In this document: in pieces, positions 19,840 to 31,391 of the stretch
Numbering within the stretch: position 1 is the stretch's first letter
Layout: each line of letters begins with the position of its first letter
Source of the DNA: Corythucha ciliata
Lineage: Eukaryota > Arthropoda > Insecta > Hemiptera > Tingidae
Assembly: GCA_038030265.1 (NCBI GenBank)
Contig: CM075938.1
Coordinates: 55,731,189 to 55,795,188, forward strand
Length of the DNA stretch: 64,000 bases
Reading direction: 5' to 3'
Translations under genes and position numbers: made by a program
Notes under the pieces: generated by a model
Told to the model about the DNA's origin: nothing
Seen by the model: the letters and a program-made list of their open reading frames with translations, nothing else
Database searches by the model: none

Positions 19840-21242
19840 GGACGCTAGAAAGAAATCATGACATTTTAATACCTGACGTAATAATTGGATACTTTACAAT
19901 GACAATAAACGTTTATTTTCTCTTTTTTTCGACATTTCGGCTAGTCTTCTCTCTATATTTATATTTTGCTCTTCAAACAAATGTTTTTCTTATAACTTTA
20001 AATTATATACAATTCGTCAATTGATTCCGACTTATTTTCTTAAAAACTAAATGAACAATGTTACACAATTATAAATGCAATCTTAACGTTACTACTTTTC
20101 TTTCGTTTTTCAACAAACTTTAAAGCCTCAGAACCGAGTTTTCATCACCTTATAAAACAAAACAAAACAGTTTTTTTTTTTTTTTTTTTTTTGGTTCGAG
20201 CGTCATCTTAACGACTAACAGGGCTCTTATTCAGTGGGAATTATCAAAATATAAAAGAAACAAAATAAAAAAACAAATCGCTCTTATACACTGTCTCATT
20301 CGGTTTTTGCTTTTAACGAAACGGCGAAATATTTACAATAAATTTATTATTTACATTTTAACAACAATACTAGCGTCTTAATGTTTTCCAGTGGTGGGGA
20401 TTTTTTTATTTATTAAAAAACAACGTTATTTGAGGAGATAACACGATAAAACGATTTTTTTGGGGGAATTTATTGGGACTCTGGCAAAAATTCCTACTCG
20501 TTTCTCAAAACATTATTGTCTCAAAGTCTTATTTTAAAACATAAAGCATTTTTTTTTTTTCACGTACAAATAGGTAAAATTTACAATAATACAACAGCGA
20601 TTAAACCTATGTCTTATAATAAAATATAACCATAATAGAGTAATAAAAAATCGAATTTAAATAATGACAATTTAGGCAACCGGATCTGTTTTTGTTTTGT
20701 TTTTTTTTTCTTTCTTTTTTGGCACGCTTCTGAACCAGAACCCTGTTTTTTTTTTTTTTTTTTCATTCATTTTCAAAAATAATTTTCGGTGTCGATTAAT
20801 TAAAACGAGTATAAATATATAAGAAGGAGGTAACATTTTGAGTTTTAAACTGTCGAGAAAGGGGAGGCGGCGCTGTGATGAGCTGACTTCCAATAAAAAG
20901 CGCGCGGTGGGTGATTGGTACAAGTGGTGGACGGGGGGGGGGAGGTGGGTTGGATAAGAAGACGGTGGACGTAGTTTTTTTTTTTTTCGATTTTGGTTTG
21001 ACTCGACTGTGGATCTTGTGCTGTGTTGTCGAGGGGATGGGGGCGGGGCGGGGGTGTATCTTGGTAGAACTGACAACGAGATCAAAGTAAAATACAGCCT
21101 TTTTTTCGTGATGACGAGTCAAACCAATTTTTTTGTTTTTAAATCGAGTATTTACAATTCGTACAAAAAAGAGACACGAAATAGATTTTTGTGTAAAATA
21201 GTAACGGTTAGGGGTCCAGGGGAAGAAGGGGGGGGGGTAAAA
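19840..21242 (-). other. AT-rich region, possible 3' UTR of the host-like gene
   Basis: No TE domain or array is visible. The sequence is AT-rich with long T runs (20170-20192, 20743-20763) and several minus-strand AATAAA-type signals (TTTATT on the plus strand, for example near 20340). It lies directly downstream of the terminal exon at 21243, so a long 3' UTR is plausible; the poly(A) site is not determinable. Confidence 0.35.
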
Positions 21243-21596
21243 TTAAATTTCCGCTTTGTCAATACTATTGGGTTGATAGTATGACGAGGCTCGCATCGTT
21301 CGCGCGTTATCATAGGTGAACGACCGATTCTGTTGTGGAGCGGGACAGAAATATGGCGAAGGGCCGTAGTCGGCCGCGGTTGGGGGTGGCGAGGGAAATG
21401 ATTTGGTGGCGTAGTAGGCGAGGCGTTGGTGTGGCGTTGGATAACCGCCAACCCCACCAACGCCACCGCCGCTGCCGCCTCCGCCGCCGCCGCCGTGGTG
21501 ATTCGACACTGTGGGCACGTCGTCGTGACACATGCGCACGCTCTCGTCCGAACTTTTACCACCGCCGTCCTTTCTTTGCCGCCGTTTTTTCTTCTT
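21243..21596 (-). CDS. Putative terminal exon of a host gene, glycine-rich tail
   Basis: On the minus strand, acceptor CGCACGCGCAG opens a 117-codon frame to a stop at 21243. It begins with a basic cluster (KKKKRRQRK), has an acidic/polar segment (SSDESVRMCHDDVPTVS), a Gly run (seven Gly, then GVGGVGG), a Tyr- and Pro-containing tail (LAYYATKSFPSPPPTAADYG) and ends IDKAEI. The upstream exon at 23593-23851 joins in phase 0. The composition looks like a cytoplasmic or disordered C-terminus. I do not recognise the gene. Confidence 0.45.
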   Translation of the reverse strand, partial: KKKKRRQRKDGGGKSSDESVRMCHDDVPTVSNHHGGGGGGGSGGGVGGVGGYPTPHQRLAYYATKSFPSPPPTAADYGPSPYFCPAPQQNRSFTYDNARTMRASSYYQPNSIDKAEI

Positions 21597-23592
21597 CTGC
21601 GCGTGCGTGCCAGTTATTTATTTATTTTTTTTTTCAGTTTTTTTTTTTTAGTGGAGTGTGCGAGAGTGAAGAGAAGAGTGATTGAGCAATCACAGAAATC
21701 AACAAAAACAAACAAACAATATTGTATGAGTGTTTTTTTCTGTTCTTCTTACATCAATGGTTCATAGAGGGAGGCGGGAAGGAACATTGAAACAAATCTG
21801 CAACATGCAGAAACCAGTGTCGGGCATTTTTGTGCCAAACAAAAAAATTGTGCAGTTCATGCCAGAAATTGTGTCATACAGTGCGGTGACTCGTTTTAAA
21901 CAAAAGCAATCGTCACGTTCGGCATGCAGTCAACAATAATATTACTATTTCAGCCGTAAGTGTTTCTCCCTCGACCCCCCACCCCACCCCACCCACACAG
22001 TGCACAAGCGTGCACTGCAAACGTGCCTCAAATCTGTCCAAGTCTGTCGAACGAAAAAGCCAGCTCATCATCCTTATTCTTCACACTCGTACAGCAAAAT
22101 AAGCTGCCAACAATCAGCGCTCCCCCCCCCCCCTACAGTCAACATTTTTTTCTCACATATTTTCCATGGAGCGCAGAGAAAAAGTTACAAAGGGGCCGAG
22201 TATCACCTCAAATATTAACAACCATGCAAATAATAAACATTAATACCTTAAGTTTAAAGTCTTGGCGCAATGTCTTTCCTCAGTTTAAAAATAAAATACA
22301 TGCAAAAATGTTAATTGCAGGCCTTTCATTTCGGAACTATTCGCCATAATAAAACAAAATTATTTGAATTAACACGTAAAAAAAATAGGGTTGACTAGTT
22401 CGGCAAGATACTTAATAAATAAATAATTTGAGAATGCACGAGATCATTCTAAAGAATTAATTACAATCTAATAAGTGCCAAATAATTTACGAATTACACC
22501 GTAAAATAAAAGGAAAGAGGTGAGGTTGTGTGTGTGGGAGGGGGGGTGGCAATATAAAATAGGTTTTTTTTTTTCTATCGTAGAATTGGAAGTTCCACAC
22601 AAGTAACATACCTAGAGGCGAGGAAACGAAAATGTGGACAACATCAAAAGGGATAGACGTAAACAAAAAAAAGGAAGAAGAAGAAAAAAAAAAGTTAAAA
22701 TAAAGAGCTTTGGCGAGATCCAAGTTTTAAGAAGCTTCCCTCTTGGTTAACCAGCTATGAATAATACATCAAAAGGAACTTTTCGACGAGAGAATCAACC
22801 CCCTAACCCCCACCCCACTTCCACTACACTGTCTCACATCCACGCCGTTATAGCGTACAATTGTGAGACACAAGGAAAACTTGGAAATCCTAGCAAAAAG
22901 AATTTCATTTGTTTTCATTTTTGGAAGAGTGTGGTTTTGTTTAGTGAGGCGTGGATGGGGGGGGGGGCGAGATTTTGATTTATTTTTAATAGATTCTAAA
23001 GAGAAAAAAAAATCTCAAGGTAGGTAATGAAAGTTTACATAAGCCAGAAAAAAGTTGAACATGACGAAGTTCAAATCAAAACAAAGAGGGGGAAAAAATT
23101 GTTCTCAAACTTTTCATCGCCTTTTTTCAAAAATGCAAAGGAAGTTTCAACTTAATTCACAGCCCTTTCCCTTTGAAAAATTAATTTTCTAGGGTTGTCT
23201 CAATACTTGACTAGATAAATTCACAAGTGCGTTTCCTCGCCTTATTGGTACAATGAGCGAAAAAAAAAGGCTTTCTAAGCGTGCGCGGTAAAACACACAC
23301 TTGATACACTCTTTGTGCTAGTTATCACTTAAAAATAATAAATAAAATACAGTAAAATTGTAAAGTGCCAGACATTCACACAAAAAAAGTGACTAAAAAA
23401 AAAAAAAAAATGAGAGAGAGAGAGAATTTAGGAGGCAAATCGTAAAAAAAAGTCAGTCAGGGCTTAGGATGGTTGTGAAAAAGGTGGGCGGGGGGGGCAG
23501 GGGAAACGAGGGTGGTTGAAAACAAAAGAATGTGCGTGAGAATGTGGCTAGACTCGAGTCGGAGGTTGAAGGACCATTGCGGCTAGCCTCAC
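21597..23592 (-). other. Putative intron, low-complexity
   Basis: Between the two candidate exons there is no coding frame or TE motif I can identify. It contains homopolymer runs, CCACCCC/GGGGGG tracts (21979-21993, 22122-22132, 22959-22967, 23490-23496) and simple AG/AC repeats (23410-23424). Confidence 0.4.
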
Positions 23593-23851
23593 CTTCATTG
23601 CGTCTGGACTTGGAGCGCTGATCGAATGAGGACCACCAGTGACCAGAAGGCCGCCGCCACCGCCACCACCGCCGCCGCCGCTGCTGCGATAGATGGGCTC
23701 GGTGGAAGAGCGAAGGTGACCACCAACACCACCGCTTCCAATGCCACAGCCACTCATCAAGTCGGCTGGTCCTCGTGGACCCGACCCAATGCCGGTGACA
23801 ATGGGGCCTCCTCCTTTTCGGGACATCATACTCGATATGTCACTTTTTTCA
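23593..23851 (-). CDS. Putative internal exon of the same host gene, glycine-rich
   Basis: Acceptor TTTTATTTTTCAG at 23852-23864 and donor AAG|GTGAGG at 23593/23592 enclose 259 nt. The frame reads SEKSDISSMMSRKGGGPIV, then Gly-rich text (GSGGVGGHLRSSTEPIYRSS, ten Gly) and ends PSPDAMK. It ends in phase 0, as required by the next exon at 21596. GC content and codon use differ from the AT-rich flanks, as expected of an exon. Upstream exons lie outside or are cut off by transposons near 24.0 kb. Confidence 0.48.
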
Positions 23852-23879
23852 CTGAAAAATAAAAAGTAAAAATTGTCTT

Positions 23880-24180
23880 GTTGAGTAAAAGAAAAAACAA
23901 AGAAACAAACAAGCAAACAAACAAACAAACAAAACAAACGAAAAAAAAAAAAAAAAAGAAAAGTTGCGATCGACCAAACCATAACCAGACTCCACGCAGT
24001 AGCGTACCGAGGTATTGGCGAGGGGACGGACCGCCGGGCCCCCTTATCAGACGGGGCCCCAGAAAAGCTTAAATATGGAAAAATGAGGATTTTTAGGTTA
24101 TCCATGGACAGTGCCGTCTTTAGGCCTCCGGGTCAAAAAGGGCCCCGGATTCTCCAATATGGGTAGAAAAAAGATACTCA
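23880..24180. other. Simple repeat and two hAT-type left ends
   Basis: AAAC repeats and an A run lie at 23900-23956. CAGTAGCGTACCGAGGTATT (about 23997) and CAGTGCCGTCTTTAGGCCTC (about 24109) look like hAT termini, each followed by GGGCCCC-type sequence. Matching right ends with target duplications were not found, although ACCTACGCCACTG at about 27209-27221 could partner the first. Confidence 0.45.
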
Positions 24181-24257
24181 TCATAGCCTTTGATAAAACA
24201 TAGTACATTTTTTTTTATGAGTTATTAGCGCAACGATGAAGGGGCGAGGGGGCTTAA

Positions 24258-24531
24258 AGCGACCCATACACGCACAATAAATATTGCGCAGTACAAGGGT
24301 TGTGCAATAAAATTGAACGTGCATGGGAATAGTAGTGATGGGTTGCACAATATATGAATTGTGGCGAGTTATGCGCATTATTTTATTTACAAGCACCTGC
24401 AATTTTATTATGCAAGCTTCTGAAAAAAAAGAAAAACCCCAAATATTGCGCAATATATTGAACGTGTAGGATAAACGTCAAAATATTACACAAACTTAAT
24501 GTGCAATAATTGTTGTGCGTGTATGGACTAC
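24258..24531. mobile_element. MITE with TTAA target duplication
   Basis: Inverted ends share CATACACGCACAA (AGCGACCCATACACG on the left, GTAGTCCATACACG on the right, inverted), flanked by TTAA at 24254-24257 and 24532-24535. TTAA suggests the piggyBac or Kolobok superfamily. The inner sequence repeats the words GCGCAATA and TGCAATAA. No coding. Confidence 0.65.
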
Positions 24532-24599
24532 TTAAAAGTAATAGAGGGGGGGGGGTCATTAGATAATTTATGACAAAATTGTGAAAAACACTAATTTAT

Positions 24600-26030
24600 G
24601 TACAAAATTAAGGAATAGCGCTCGATGACAGCCGAAATTGAAAAATTGTAAATCACTCTTTCCGGAGGCAACTTCACACGGACGCGACGGTTAAAAACTG
24701 TGACAAAGAGCTGAATAGCGGCTAAAATGAAGAAAAAGCGCCCATTCACAGCCAAAGTTGAGAAAGCCGCCAATTCGCGAATAAAATCGGGAAAAATAGC
24801 TAATTCGCGACCAGAATCTTAATCGGCAACTGGTGTTTTCTCCATTTCTCTTGTTTTCTCCATTTAAAAATCAATTTAGGGGTTTTTTTTTCCACACTTC
24901 AGCGCGCTTCTACTCAATTTCATCGGTGAATTAGCGATTTTTCTTTATTTAAGCCGCGAAGTCGCGACTTCTCTCAATTTTTGCCGTTAATTCGTGTTTT
25001 TTCTGACTTTAGCCGCTATTGACCTATATACCAAATTTTATCCGCGAATTATAGAGTTTTCGTAATTTAAGCGGCGAATCAGCGGTCCCCGTAATTTTAG
25101 GCGTGAATTGTTGCTTTTTCTAAATTTTATCCACGAACTTAGTTATTTTCCTCAATTTTAGCCGCGAAGTAGGTATACCTTGTGACGTGAATTAACTATT
25201 TGCCTAATAAATTTTAGCACCGAATCAGTGCAATTTTGGTTCTGGAAGTTCCGCATATAAACCTCAAATCAGCACTTTTTCAAAATTTCGGCCCCGAATA
25301 TTAGCATTTTTCAACGTACTTGCCCCAAGAACAACAAATTAGTGGGTTTTCTCAGTTCAAGTCGCCTGTAAGAACCTCCAGACAATGCGGATCAGCGTAT
25401 TTTCTCCAATTTCGCAGCTAAATTGCCTCCAGAAGCAATTTAGCTGCGAAATTGCCTCCAGAAGGCGCCAAGACAATGCCAATGCTCTTTTTAAACTAAT
25501 TTTTAGCTAAAAAAGAGTTTTTTTTTTTGTCTATGAAATCGATCGTTTCAATGAACCAACTCCAAAAAAAATCGCTAATTATCCGCTAATTATAGAAATA
25601 GCTCAAATATCCATGCAAAATTGAGAAAAAATACGCAGATTCAAGTCATAATGAGGGAAAAAGCTAATTAGCGGTTAAAATTGAGAAAATGCCAGTTCGC
25701 GGCCTTCTGGTGAATGCAACTTTAAGGCTAAAATAATGGAAAAGCGCTTATTCGTGACTAATTTTAAGAGTGAAAAAACCACTAAATTCGCAGCTAAAAT
25801 GAAGAAAACGCTAGTTCGCTAATGAAATGAAGAAAAATATCCAATTCACGGCTTAAATTAATAAAAAGTGTTAATTCGTGGCTTTAAATTGAGAAAAAGC
25901 GCTAATCTTCGAATAAGGTGAGGAAAAAGCGCTGATTCGCGGCTAAATAGCGAAGAATAAGCCATAATTTAACTCTAGTGGTGTTGATTTCATCCAATTT
26001 GCCAAAATTAGGCACTGAAATTTATGTTCA
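24600..26030. repeat. Type S1 degenerate minisatellite, both orientations
   Basis: S1 text in plus orientation at 24600-24820, minus at 24900-25510, and plus again at 25580-25960. This alternation suggests nested or inverted partial copies. A 30-base doublet (GCAATTTAGCTGCGAAATTG) occurs at about 25415-25460. Confidence 0.7.
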
Positions 26031-26132
26031 CTGAGGGGGGGGGATGATAGACACGGCTGAAGTGCCGTCGTTATTATCGATTTCAATTGGTTTTTCTCAG
26101 GAAGGCAGAGTGTCCTCGTCGAGAAAATGCTA

Positions 26133-26632
26133 NNNNNNNNNNNNNNNNNNNNNNNNNNNNNNNNNNNNNNNNNNNNNNNNNNNNNNNNNNNNNNNNNNNN
26201 NNNNNNNNNNNNNNNNNNNNNNNNNNNNNNNNNNNNNNNNNNNNNNNNNNNNNNNNNNNNNNNNNNNNNNNNNNNNNNNNNNNNNNNNNNNNNNNNNNNN
26301 NNNNNNNNNNNNNNNNNNNNNNNNNNNNNNNNNNNNNNNNNNNNNNNNNNNNNNNNNNNNNNNNNNNNNNNNNNNNNNNNNNNNNNNNNNNNNNNNNNNN
26401 NNNNNNNNNNNNNNNNNNNNNNNNNNNNNNNNNNNNNNNNNNNNNNNNNNNNNNNNNNNNNNNNNNNNNNNNNNNNNNNNNNNNNNNNNNNNNNNNNNNN
26501 NNNNNNNNNNNNNNNNNNNNNNNNNNNNNNNNNNNNNNNNNNNNNNNNNNNNNNNNNNNNNNNNNNNNNNNNNNNNNNNNNNNNNNNNNNNNNNNNNNNN
26601 NNNNNNNNNNNNNNNNNNNNNNNNNNNNNNNN
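26133..26632. other. Assembly gap (500 N)
   Basis: Exactly 500 unknown bases, probably a fixed-size scaffold gap. Frames that cross it are meaningless. Confidence 0.99.
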
Positions 26633-26905
26633 GTCACACCTTTGCCATCATTCCTGACGTGAAAGAACGCCTGCGCTGGAAGTGGTGCTTTCTAAAGCAG
26701 CTTCTCTCGGGTCACGGCTCCTTCAACGGAAAGCTCCACTTCCACCGACGACGGGACAGCCCTGGGGCGAGGCTGAAACGGCGGAACACGTAATTCTTCG
26801 CTGTCCGCTATACCAACGTCAACGAGATCGGTGGCAAATCCCCAACGATCTCAGAAATCTCGTCCCTAACAAAACCTCGGCCGGGATAAAAACGATACTT
26901 TGCTG
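26633..26905 (+). pseudogene. LINE ORF2 C-terminal zinc-motif fragment
   Basis: In two frames, SGHGSFNGKLH is followed by GEAETAEHVILRCPLYQRQR and DRWQIPNDL. The AETAEHVILRCPLY wording with HGxF before it is the C-terminal Cys/His region of LINE ORF2 (I/Jockey-like). It starts at the gap and turns into S1 array at about 26890, so only a fragment remains. Confidence 0.75.
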
Positions 26906-27230
26906 CTATAAAGTTGAGAAAATGCGCAAATTCATTGCTATGGGAGGGGGTGGGGCAAAACCGCTAATCTGCGGCTGAAATTGAGCAGAACGATACACTC
27001 GGCCAAAATTGAGAAAATCGCTAACTTGCGGGTAGAGTCCAAAAATCGCCCTTAACTGATAGATTGAGGCTATGATGAGGCCAGCAAGATGTCCAGAGAG
27101 TGTGCTGGCTGGGTGGAACGGAATGATGACTAAAATGTTGAAATTACCCCCCTCATATCACCCTTACGAGATTTCAATCTGACCCCCCCCCCCCCAGGAC
27201 AAATCCCTACCTACGCCACTGGTTTGGGTT
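26890..27230 (+). repeat. Type S1 units and hAT-type right end
   Basis: S1 units occupy 26890-27060. The block ends CCTACCTACGCCACTG at about 27206-27221 after a 13-base C run, the inverted form of CAGTGGCGTAGG, a hAT-like terminus. No matching duplication was found. Confidence 0.55.
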
Positions 27231-27419
27231 TTGAAACTTTTGTACCGTTTTTCTCAAATTTTAAATTAACAACCCTAAGCTCGAGGATATCGCTCGTGTC
27301 ATAATTGCTTTGAAACTCTTTTTTTTTCAGAGAATTTCATGTAAAAACTCCTCCAAAATCTCCAAGTAAGGCGCGAAATAGTACCCGCTGAGTTTTCGAA
27401 GTAATATTGACTCTGAAGA

Positions 27420-27600
27420 TGGAAATGTAATCGGTAATTGTTAATTACAAATTACTTCGAAAAAGTGTTTTTAATTACAAATTACCAATTACAATGGCGT
27501 GTTGTTATCAATTACAAATTACCAATTACTAGTTGTAATTGAATTACGTAATTCAATTACAGGTAATTCAATTACATTTAATTCAATTACTGCCCAGCCC
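27420..27600. repeat. AATTAC-rich transposon end
   Basis: The words AATTACAAATTACC and GTAATTGAATTA recur many times. The block ends CAATTACTGCCCAGCCCTG, whose reverse starts CAGGGCTGGGCAGTAATTG. That is the look of a hAT terminus with subterminal repeats; the partner end is not visible. Confidence 0.5.
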
Positions 27601-27765
27601 TGATCCCATTACTTTGACTTATTGTGATGCACTTCAATGTTTTACCTACGATTTGTGTCCGAGATGGCCACAGATTTGTCTTGCGAATAAAGTTGTTTAA
27701 CCAAAATTAAAGCCCCCCTAGAACTTCAACCTGCAAACACGTTCTTCCTTCGACTTATTAGTGAG

Positions 27766-27905
27766 TTTTAGCACTCTCCCGTTCAATCCTCCGGAAACTT
27801 TATTTTCAAATTTCAACCAATCAGATGTTTCGTAACCAAACAACGACTGATTTGTCGTTTGCGTTAGCGTTAGCGGTGGTGTTGCTAAAAGTTTCTAACG
27901 AAACC
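27766..27905 (-). repeat. Dispersed repeat shared with 37890-38030 (inverted)
   Basis: AGTGAGTTTTAGC, CCTCCGGAAACTTTATTTTC, AACCAATCAGATGTTTC, CGACTGATTTGTCGTT and GCGTTAGCGTTAGC all recur in inverse order and complement at 37890-38030. Probably a MITE or part of a larger element. Confidence 0.7.
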
Positions 27906-28060
27906 AACTACACTCGTAACCGCTAATTCGCTCTTTGAAAACTTGCTAATTAACATTGAAACTGGACATTTTTTGCTCCTAAAACACATCAAATAATCTT
28001 GAAATTCCGCCAAAAAAAATCAGATTTACCATATAAGAAAAAATGTTCATTTTTCGCAAA

Positions 28061-28068
28061 ATCACTTC
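28061..28068. repeat. 8-bp target site duplication, left copy (22.4 kb hAT)
   Basis: ATCACTTC precedes TAGGGATGG; the same eight bases follow the inverted terminus at 50479-50486. Confidence 0.85.
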
Positions 28069-28239
28069 TAGGGATGGCCTCGGGCTCGGGCCGGGCCGAG
28101 GGTTCCTGGCTCGGGCCGGACTTCGGGTCGGGCCGCAGATTTCTCGGGCCGGGCCGGGCTGAGAGCTAGAAATAAAAATTAGGAAAAATATAAAACAGCC
28201 AAAAGCGAGTGTCCGACAGAGGCATTTGAAATATTTTGC

Positions 28240-29575
28240 AACTTTTTTTGTATTTTAATTTTTTTGTAATTTAATGGTTAAAGGACCAGTATGTGTGATT
28301 GTTGCGTATTTTATGTTTGATTGGTCATCGAAATTTTGAATAGCTGGTGTGACTTGAAGTTGATTGTTTGAACGGTGTAGAAATGCATGTATTTCTTTTT
28401 TTATGAGTTTAATCGGGTAGTTGTTTGCCAGTAGTACTTCTTGTATTTCTTTAATTTTTTCTTTGTGATAATTTGGGTGCGTTAATTGTAAATATCGCTT
28501 GACTGTGTTCTTGATGATATTGATTTTGTGCGTGTGTGAGCTATTTGATTTGAAGTTGAATAGTCTACCTGAAAATGTTGGTTTGGTGTAGTGTCTGGTG
28601 TGTAGTTGTCCATCGTTGTCTCTGATTATTTCAAGGTCAAGAAATTGAATTTTTTTTATCTTTTTCTGTTTCCATTGTAAATTTCATCGACGGTTCGCAG
28701 AAGTGGTTGCATAGGTAGAGAAGGTCTTGTACAGATGTTTTATCAATGGCGATTAGTGAGTCGTCGACGTATTTGAATAAAATTTTGATTTTTCCTTTGA
28801 ATTTGTTTTCTATTTGTCTGAATAGTTCGTCTAAGACGATGTCTGCGATGATCGGGCTTAATGGATTACCCATTGCTAGTCCGCAAATTTGTTTGTAGAA
28901 TTGTCCTTGATATGCACAATATCCGGAGTTCAGGCAAAAGGACAGAGTTTCTTCGAAAGTCTTTTGTTCTAGGTTCGCTGTATTATTTTTGATTTTTGTC
29001 CATTGTTTCATGATGATTTCGAAAGCAAAATTTAGGGGAATTGTCGTGAATAATGACACAGCGTCTAAAGATATTAATTTGAATTTCGAGTCAAGCTTTA
29101 AAGATTCAATTTCGTTCTTCACTACGAAGGAATTTTTCACGTTGAATCGTCCCGTTTCTTTAATCAATTTCAAGTATTTGATTAAATGTCGGCTTAATTC
29201 ATAGCTAGGTGCCTGGATGCATGAAACAATTGTTCGTAATATCTTTGGATTTGCTTTATGAATTTTTGGAAGCCCGTAGAGTTTTGGCGGAAGTGCATTG
29301 TTGATGGTCAATTTGTGCTTAGTTGCAGAGTCAATGACTTTTTCTTCAAACAATTTATTGGCTATTATATTATTTTTTCTCTTATCTTTTATGTTGGAAT
29401 CGTAGTCTGATTTGTCCATAATGACCGTTACAGCTCCTTTATCTGCAGATAAGACCAGTAATTCTGAATTTTCTTTGAGGAATTTCGATGTGTCAATTAT
29501 GTCTTGTTTTGAAATTGAAGAATCGCCGTTTTCGTTACTCATTTTCTTGCTTTTTCGATGATTTTGAAAGTTCAA
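28240..29575 (-). pseudogene. Penelope-like element reverse transcriptase, endonuclease lacking
   Basis: A 312-codon frame carries ELLVLSADKGAVTVIMDK, PPKLYGLPKIHKA, ILRTIVSCIQAPSYELSRHL, LISLDAVSLFTTIPL (first Asp), CGLAMGNPLSPIIADI and FKYVDDSLIAI (the DD box). These are hallmarks of Penelope-like RT, which is related to telomerase. A frameshift at about 28640 breaks it; the next frame continues FLDLEII and the thumb (KRYLQLTHPNYHKEKIKEI) to a stop near 28259. The GIY-YIG endonuclease is missing, so the 3' part is truncated next to the outer hAT end. Confidence 0.88.
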
Positions 29576-29838
29576 AAGGACGTTGGTTATTCTGCTTCAA
29601 AATCATACATTTTGTTTTCAAGATAATCAATATAATTTTTTATGGGAGCATTGACAAAAGTTTGAAATTAATGTACAAATAGGGATTTTTCATATGATTT
29701 TTTGTTCTCCTGTAAAGTTTGGTTTTTGGACATACGAGGTATCACGCCTTAGCCGACGATAATATTAAATTTTCTTGGGTAATTCTACAACAATGCACAT
29801 GTATTAGGGTCAGCTTTTACTTTAAGACAACGTTCTTT

Positions 29839-30118
29839 CAAGGTGACTAAACTTTCTATAGGTGCCGCAGATCTTCGGCCATTACTGTCCTTCACCTACG
29901 TCACGAGCAGTCCCATCCGCCTTTGCGCTGGACCCAGTACATTATTAATTGTTATTGGGTTGTGATTTTTGAGAAATCATAAACTTCAATTTCAAAATTA
30001 ACTTGCTCTAGGGTGAGCATTCGGGAGCAAAGGACTGCTGGTGACGTCAGTCTCCACACCTCCCGTCCGATGGGCGGGGGGAAATCTGCGGCACCTATAG
30101 TAAAGTTTAGTCACCTTG
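29839..30118. mobile_element. 280-bp MITE with 9-bp target duplication
   Basis: The ends CAAGGTGACTAAACTTT and their inverted copy extend about 36 bp through ATAGGTGCCGCAGAT. ACGTTCTTT flanks at 29830-29838 and 30119-30127. Nine bases suggest a Mutator-like superfamily, as for the Foldback element, though the ends differ. No coding. Confidence 0.85.
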
Positions 30119-31391
30119 ACGTTCTTTATTTATTCTTTTAATCCGCAGTCCACGTACCTTACCCAAGTAACAAAATTTTGTTTTTAAAATATTGAATTTT
30201 TAAGTTTACAAACATTGTTAAAATCCTGTATAATGTTTGTATAACACTGCAACAAGGTTGTTAAACTATTTCTAGTCCCACCTTTTCGTTGCACTGACAA
30301 TATATCTGCAACATTGCAAACATAATTTCCCAATATTGCACGTCAGCAGTTCAAAATATTTTTATAATATAAAAACAACCTAATCATATTTTTAAAATAT
30401 TACAAAAGTGCGCTTTGTAATATTTAGCAAATATGTTTCACTGAAATAATAATGTGTTTGCAATATTTGCATATTAACTGGAGGGGATTCGATCAAGGTT
30501 ATATAAATAAATTTCAGGCAAGTAAAATACGTGAAAAATAAGTAGGTATGTATTAATTAGTGAAAATTTTAAAACAAGCATACTAGAAGAGAAAAGCACC
30601 CTCAAAAATTACTCTTCCGGCCGCTTCGGTAACTATACGTTATAATTCTGGAAAACAAGAAAGCGATGTCAAGCAGCGAAAAATGTAAACAAAAACAAAG
30701 ACTAGAGAATAACAAAAACTCACGACAAAAGAATGAAAACCATGGGAAGCACCTTTAAAAAAACTTCTTCATTCGCCATCATGGAGTAAATCGACCTGCA
30801 AACAAGAAATCATGCAGATTTGAATGTAAGAGTTGAATACGAAGAAAACGCAAGAGTGAAAAGATTACTCACAAAAATAAAAATAATAAAAAATGAAAAA
30901 GGTACTGTGAGCCATCCTCAAAACTCTGTCGGGGAAGGCCATCGTTCTGAAAAGCAAGAAATCAAATCAGTACGTAAAGAAAAATGCGAACAAAAACAAA
31001 GACTCGAGAATAAGAAAAACTCACAAAAAAAAGAATGAAAACATTGGACCTTCTTAATTCGCCATCATGCATGGAGTAAATCGACCTGCAAATAAGAAAC
31101 CATGCAGATTTGAATGTAAGAGTTGAATACGAAGAAAACGCAAGTGTGAAAAGATTACTCACATAAATAAAAAAAGGCACTGCGACCTCAAAACCTCAAG
31201 ATGGGGAACGCAACTTGGCTCTACGACACAATTTCGCTGTTGCGGTCGTCAGTGCCGAGGCACTTTCTAAAATGCAATAAAATCATTACTTGAATGTAAA
31301 ATACGTTCATGGTTCACACGTTTGTGACAACTTTTACCTCTTGCGGTCTTTTCGCGCTTGGGCTTGAGTCAGCCATGCCCCACAAATTTGA

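Noticed and set aside
20672..21122. Proline-rich minus-strand open frames
   Set aside because: They arise from G/C and T runs in AT-rich sequence; no splice context or family resemblance.
26044..26793. Long open frames across the gap
   Set aside because: They consist mostly of unknown bases.
23997..27221. A single complete hAT element bounded by CAGTAGCGTA and TACGCCACTG
   Set aside because: The ends are similar but the flanks (ACTCCACG; GTTTGGGT) do not match and a gap lies between, so it cannot be supported as one element.
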